Positions 51,368 through 51,571 of a stretch of 51,571 nt of DNA are shown piece after piece (within the stretch, counting starts at the first letter, position 1; each line of letters starts with the position of its first letter). The position numbers and the translations under genes were made by a program. The notes under the pieces were generated by a model. That model searched no databases, had not been told where the DNA came from, and saw nothing but the letters and a program-made list of their open reading frames with translations. The stretch is from the NCBI GenBank assembly GCA_903891475.1, contig CAITEP010000019.1, positions 1-51,571 on the forward strand, written 5' to 3'. This stretch comes from an uncultured Mucilaginibacter sp. (GTDB taxonomy: Bacteria; Bacteroidota; Bacteroidia; Sphingobacteriales; Sphingobacteriaceae).

Positions 51368-51571
51368 ATGAAACATATTTTAATAAGTGACCCAACATTA
51401 CGCGATGGTAATCATGCTGTATTTCATCAATTAAGTGCAGAGCAAATTGCTGTTTACTGTGTGGCCGCAAACGCTGCAGGTGTCCCTATTGTTGAAGTGG
51501 GACATGGAAACGGATTAGGCGCATCTTCCTTACAAGTTGGAGAAAGCGCGGTTGATGATTTTACAATGCTA
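51368..51571 (+). CDS. 4-hydroxy-2-oxovalerate aldolase, N-terminal part (cut by window end)
   Basis: The first 68 codons of a DmpG/MhpE-family pyruvate aldolase; no stop is reached before the edge. [17 protein letters not shown] (about 7-23) carries the family's metal-binding Asp and catalytic Arg-Asp. [18 protein letters not shown] (about 41-58) is the diagnostic segment that separates this family from isopropylmalate and citramalate synthases. The enzyme condenses or cleaves pyruvate and acetaldehyde and works with acylating acetaldehyde dehydrogenase, encoded two genes upstream. The ATG follows the FkbM stop by 48 bases. Full length in the family is about 330-350 residues, so about four fifths lies outside. 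Confidence 0.88.
   Translation, partial: MKHILISDPTLRDGNHAVFHQLSAEQIAVYCVAANAAGVPIVEVGHGNGLGASSLQVGESAVDDFTML

Noticed and set aside
51368..51571. Isopropylmalate, citramalate or homocitrate synthase
   Set aside because: The [10 protein letters not shown] and [10 protein letters not shown] segments fit the 4-hydroxy-2-oxovalerate aldolase family, and the partner acetaldehyde dehydrogenase is two genes upstream.
1..51571. tRNA, rRNA, insertion sequences, phage or integrative elements
   Set aside because: No cloverleaf-like stretch, rRNA-like segment, transposase, integrase or flanking direct repeats were recognised in the gaps; reading by eye could miss a small RNA.

Overview
The window reads as chromosomal DNA of a low-GC member of the Bacteroidota, most likely a Sphingobacteriales-type bacterium. 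The order is an inference from protein style, not from a marker gene. Supporting signs are lipoproteins ending their signal in LSSC, TAnnTTTG-type -7 promoter elements, rare Shine-Dalgarno sites, an OmpA with a thrombospondin type-3 linker, a YncE/phosphoesterase fusion, and a Wza/BY-kinase capsule locus. I see no rRNA, tRNA, insertion sequence, integrase or CRISPR array. No gene-free stretch exceeds 300 bases.

Region 1 (1-29 kb) is a mosaic of housekeeping and periplasmic or envelope genes in short, mostly single-gene units. It holds a cytochrome b5-like protein, an ECF sigma factor, MurB, a secreted phosphoesterase, TPR proteins, an aldose epimerase-like protein, a GH35 beta-galactosidase, MeaB, aminopeptidase P and OmpA. 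It continues with a 47-residue membrane protein overlapping ridA, RecG, an M28 peptidase, an MFS transporter, a polysaccharide deacetylase-like protein, PdxJ, a GT39-type glycosyltransferase and an outer-membrane-like protein. The histidine-degradation enzymes HutI and FTCD and a peptide-type binding lipoprotein close the region. Convergent genes at 19.2-19.4 kb are separated by an inverted array of short TCACCATTCAC-like units.

Region 2 (29-35.8 kb, minus strand) holds a CocE-type hydrolase, a gap-GNAT-pgk cluster, a WecA/TagO-type polyprenol phosphosugar transferase and a GT2 glycosyltransferase. The last two already belong to surface polysaccharide synthesis.

Region 3 (35.8 kb to the right end, plus strand) is a surface-polysaccharide locus. 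Its first part holds a Wza-like export lipoprotein, a Wzc-like tyrosine autokinase, asparagine synthetase, a GT4 glycosyltransferase and a Wzt-type ABC ATPase. After a 17-bp hairpin comes a tightly packed nucleotide-sugar set: an NAD(P)H-flavin/[2Fe-2S] reductase, glucose-1-phosphate cytidylyltransferase, CDP-glucose 4,6-dehydratase, an NAD-dependent epimerase/dehydratase, a ThDP-dependent acetolactate-synthase-like enzyme, acylating acetaldehyde dehydrogenase, an FkbM methyltransferase, and the start of 4-hydroxy-2-oxovalerate aldolase, cut by the window edge.

The most interesting reading is that the last enzymes work together. Aldehyde dehydrogenase and aldolase would make 4-hydroxy-2-oxovalerate from acetyl-CoA and pyruvate. 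The ThDP enzyme would then decarboxylate it and attach a four-carbon acyl unit to C4 of a CDP-4-keto-6-deoxy (or 3,6-dideoxy) sugar. This would give a branched higher sugar of the erwiniose type, as a four-carbon variant of the YerE reaction in yersiniose synthesis. This is a hypothesis built from family chemistry and gene order. The 3-dehydrase (E1), the ABC permease, and any flippase or polymerase are not in the window.
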